Under the pieces are notes generated by a model, which made no database searches, had not been told where the DNA came from, and was given only the letters and a program-made list of their open reading frames with translations. A DNA stretch of 64,000 nt from Helicobacter sp. 12S02232-10 (GTDB lineage: Bacteria; Campylobacterota; Campylobacteria; Campylobacterales; Helicobacteraceae). Below, one piece after another: positions 62,799-64,000 of this stretch. Position numbers and translations under genes: made by a program. How positions within the stretch are numbered: position 1 is the first letter of the stretch; every line of letters starts with the position of its first letter. The DNA lies in assembly GCF_002272895.1 (NCBI RefSeq), contig NZ_MLAQ01000002.1, positions 62,001 to 126,000 on the forward strand, in the 5' to 3' direction.

Positions 62799-64000
62799 AT
62801 GTGCGGGATTGTTGGATATATCGGCAAGCAGGAAAAAAAAGAAATTTTAATTAACGGCTTAAAAGAACTTGAATATAGGGGTTATGACAGCGCAGGAATT
62901 GCTGTTTTAAAAGACGGAGAATTAACAACTTTTAAGTCTGTGGGAAAGATTTATAATCTTGAAAATAAATGTGCGGATTTTTTTTCAGAGGGTTTTGGTT
63001 TAGGCATAGCTCATACAAGATGGGCAACTCATGGTAAGCCCACTGAAATCAATGCCCATCCTCAAAGTGCAGAATTCAGCAATGTTGTTCATAACGGGAT
63101 CATTGAGAATTATCAAGAAATCAAAAAAGACCTTGAGAAAAAAGGGCATCAATTTTTGAGTCAAACTGACACTGAAGTTATTGTGCGTTTGTTTGAGGAG
63201 CATTTAAAAGATACGAAAAATCCTTTCAAAGCGTTTCAAAAGACCATTGCATCTCTTAAGGGTGCTTATGCGATTTTACTCATAAGTAAAGAATCTCCCG
63301 ATAAGATTTTTTATGCTAAAAGCGGATCGCCACTCATTATCGGAAAAGGTAAAGAAGATGTATTTTTTGCGAGTTCAGATGCCCCTTTGATTGGTTATGC
63401 AGATAAAGTGGTTTATCTAGAAGATGGGGCGATGGGGTATATGGATGCTCATAGCTTTGACTTGCTTCAAAATGCCAAGCCTTTAGCTAAAAATAAGGCT
63501 TATGCTCAAAAAGAAGGCTTTAGGTATTTTATGGAAAAAGAGATTTATGAACAGCATAAGGTTTTGCTTGAAACAATGATGGGGAGAGTCAGTGAGGAAG
63601 GAATTTTTTTAGAGTCGATTGCGCCTGATTTTTTTGAAGGGATTGAAACGATTACAATTTGTGCGTGCGGGACGAGCTATTATGCAGGAATGAGTGCAAA
63701 ATATTTGCTAGAGCGCTTTGCAAAAGTCAGAACTCAAGTCGTGATTGCTAGTGAATTCAGATATGCTCAACCGGTTATGGGTAAGGGCGAACTTTTTATC
63801 GTAATTTCTCAAAGTGGTGAGACTGCTGATACGCTTGAAGCTCTCAAGCTTGCTAAAAAAAATTCACTCAAAACATTAGCAATTTGCAATGTTGATAATT
63901 CTTCAATTGTGCGTGAAAGCGATGGAGTGATTTTAACCCGTGCAGGGATTGAAAAAGGTGTGGCTTCCACAAAGGCTTTTGCAACTCAAGTGATGGTACT
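62799..64000 (+). CDS. glmS: Glucosamine-fructose-6-phosphate aminotransferase GlmS (partial, runs off the right edge)
   Basis: The frame starts at an ATG (MCGIVGYIGKQEKKEIL) with ATAAGG upstream, and has no stop before base 64000. The N-terminal glutaminase has the catalytic Cys2 and YRGYDSAGIAVL, GIAHTRWATHGKPTEINAHP, VVHNGIIENY and LKGAYAILLI. The SIS isomerase part follows: ITICACGTSYYAGMSAKYLL, VIASEFRYAQPVM, FIVISQSGETADTLEALKLA, and GVASTKAFATQV at the edge. 400 codons are visible of about 600. It makes glucosamine 6-phosphate for peptidoglycan and LPS. Confidence 0.97.
   Translation, partial: MCGIVGYIGKQEKKEILINGLKELEYRGYDSAGIAVLKDGELTTFKSVGKIYNLENKCADFFSEGFGLGIAHTRWATHGKPTEINAHPQSAEFSNVVHNGIIENYQEIKKDLEKKGHQFLSQTDTEVIVRLFEEHLKDTKNPFKAFQKTIASLKGAYAILLISKESPDKIFYAKSGSPLIIGKGKEDVFFASSDAPLIGYADKVVYLEDGAMGYMDAHSFDLLQNAKPLAKNKAYAQKEGFRYFMEKEIYEQHKVLLETMMGRVSEEGIFLESIAPDFFEGIETITICACGTSYYAGMSAKYLLERFAKVRTQVVIASEFRYAQPVMGKGELFIVISQSGETADTLEALKLAKKNSLKTLAICNVDNSSIVRESDGVILTRAGIEKGVASTKAFATQVMV

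Overview
The window reads as an AT-rich Campylobacterota chromosome, most like a Helicobacter that is not H. pylori. The support is gene neighbourhoods known from H. pylori (fbp-rpe-dnaQ-like; mreC-mreB-clpX-lpxA-fabZ; ksgA-rnj-kdsD), the near-consensus Helicobacter Fur box at 33069-33083, and many TATAAT -10 boxes without clear -35 boxes. HisF argues against H. pylori, which lacks histidine biosynthesis. No rRNA, tRNA or CRISPR array was seen.

Positions 1 to about 28,400 are one side of an integrative/conjugative element, almost entirely transcribed leftwards. From its right end it reads: a putative DNA-binding or regulatory protein (TTG start), virB2, virB3, virB4, virB6, a virB7-like lipoprotein, a Rha-family regulator, virB8, virB9, virB10, a block of three unusual genes (two small proteins resembling BECR-fold endoribonucleases on either side of a large cysteine-rich exported protein), virB11, a MobC-like RHH protein, virD4, a topA-like topoisomerase and ssb. 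Then comes a decayed cargo zone (two frame-broken remnants, a two-repeat YccF protein, a 13-base poly-G tract), a VirB5/TrbJ-like exported protein, an ArdC-like protein fused to a repeat module, a large hypothetical protein, and the start of a primase/mobilisation-type protein cut by the window edge. Several genes are too short for a routine ORF call (55, 50, 46, 30 and 22 codons).

The chromosomal part starts at dnaN-gyrB (28,597). It continues with plsY, folB and a probable iron/heme-responsive pair: a TonB receptor behind a near-consensus Fur box, and a GlcG/HbpS-like protein. A leftward cluster follows (DCC protein, DUF354 glycosyltransferase-like, fbp), then rpe and a DnaQ-like exonuclease, then a surface-sugar/cell-shape/envelope operon running leftwards from fabZ through lpxA, clpX, mreB and mreC to glycosyltransferases and a methyltransferase. 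After that come queH, rlmN, a nucleoside-phosphorylase-like gene and hisF; the rightward ksgA-rnj-kdsD group; a leftward EmrAB-type efflux operon with its own outer-membrane lipoprotein; ilvD; and the first two thirds of glmS, cut by the window end.

The least ordinary signals are the nuclease-like/Cys-rich block between virB10 and virB11, the GTGAAA/TTTCAC motif array between the transfer operon and dnaN, the poly-G tract upstream of the VirB5-like gene, one-base frame breaks in the topA-like and methyltransferase genes, a 28-bp palindromic repeat shared by two neighbouring transfer genes, and a ksgA gene whose conserved N-terminus has no standard start codon.
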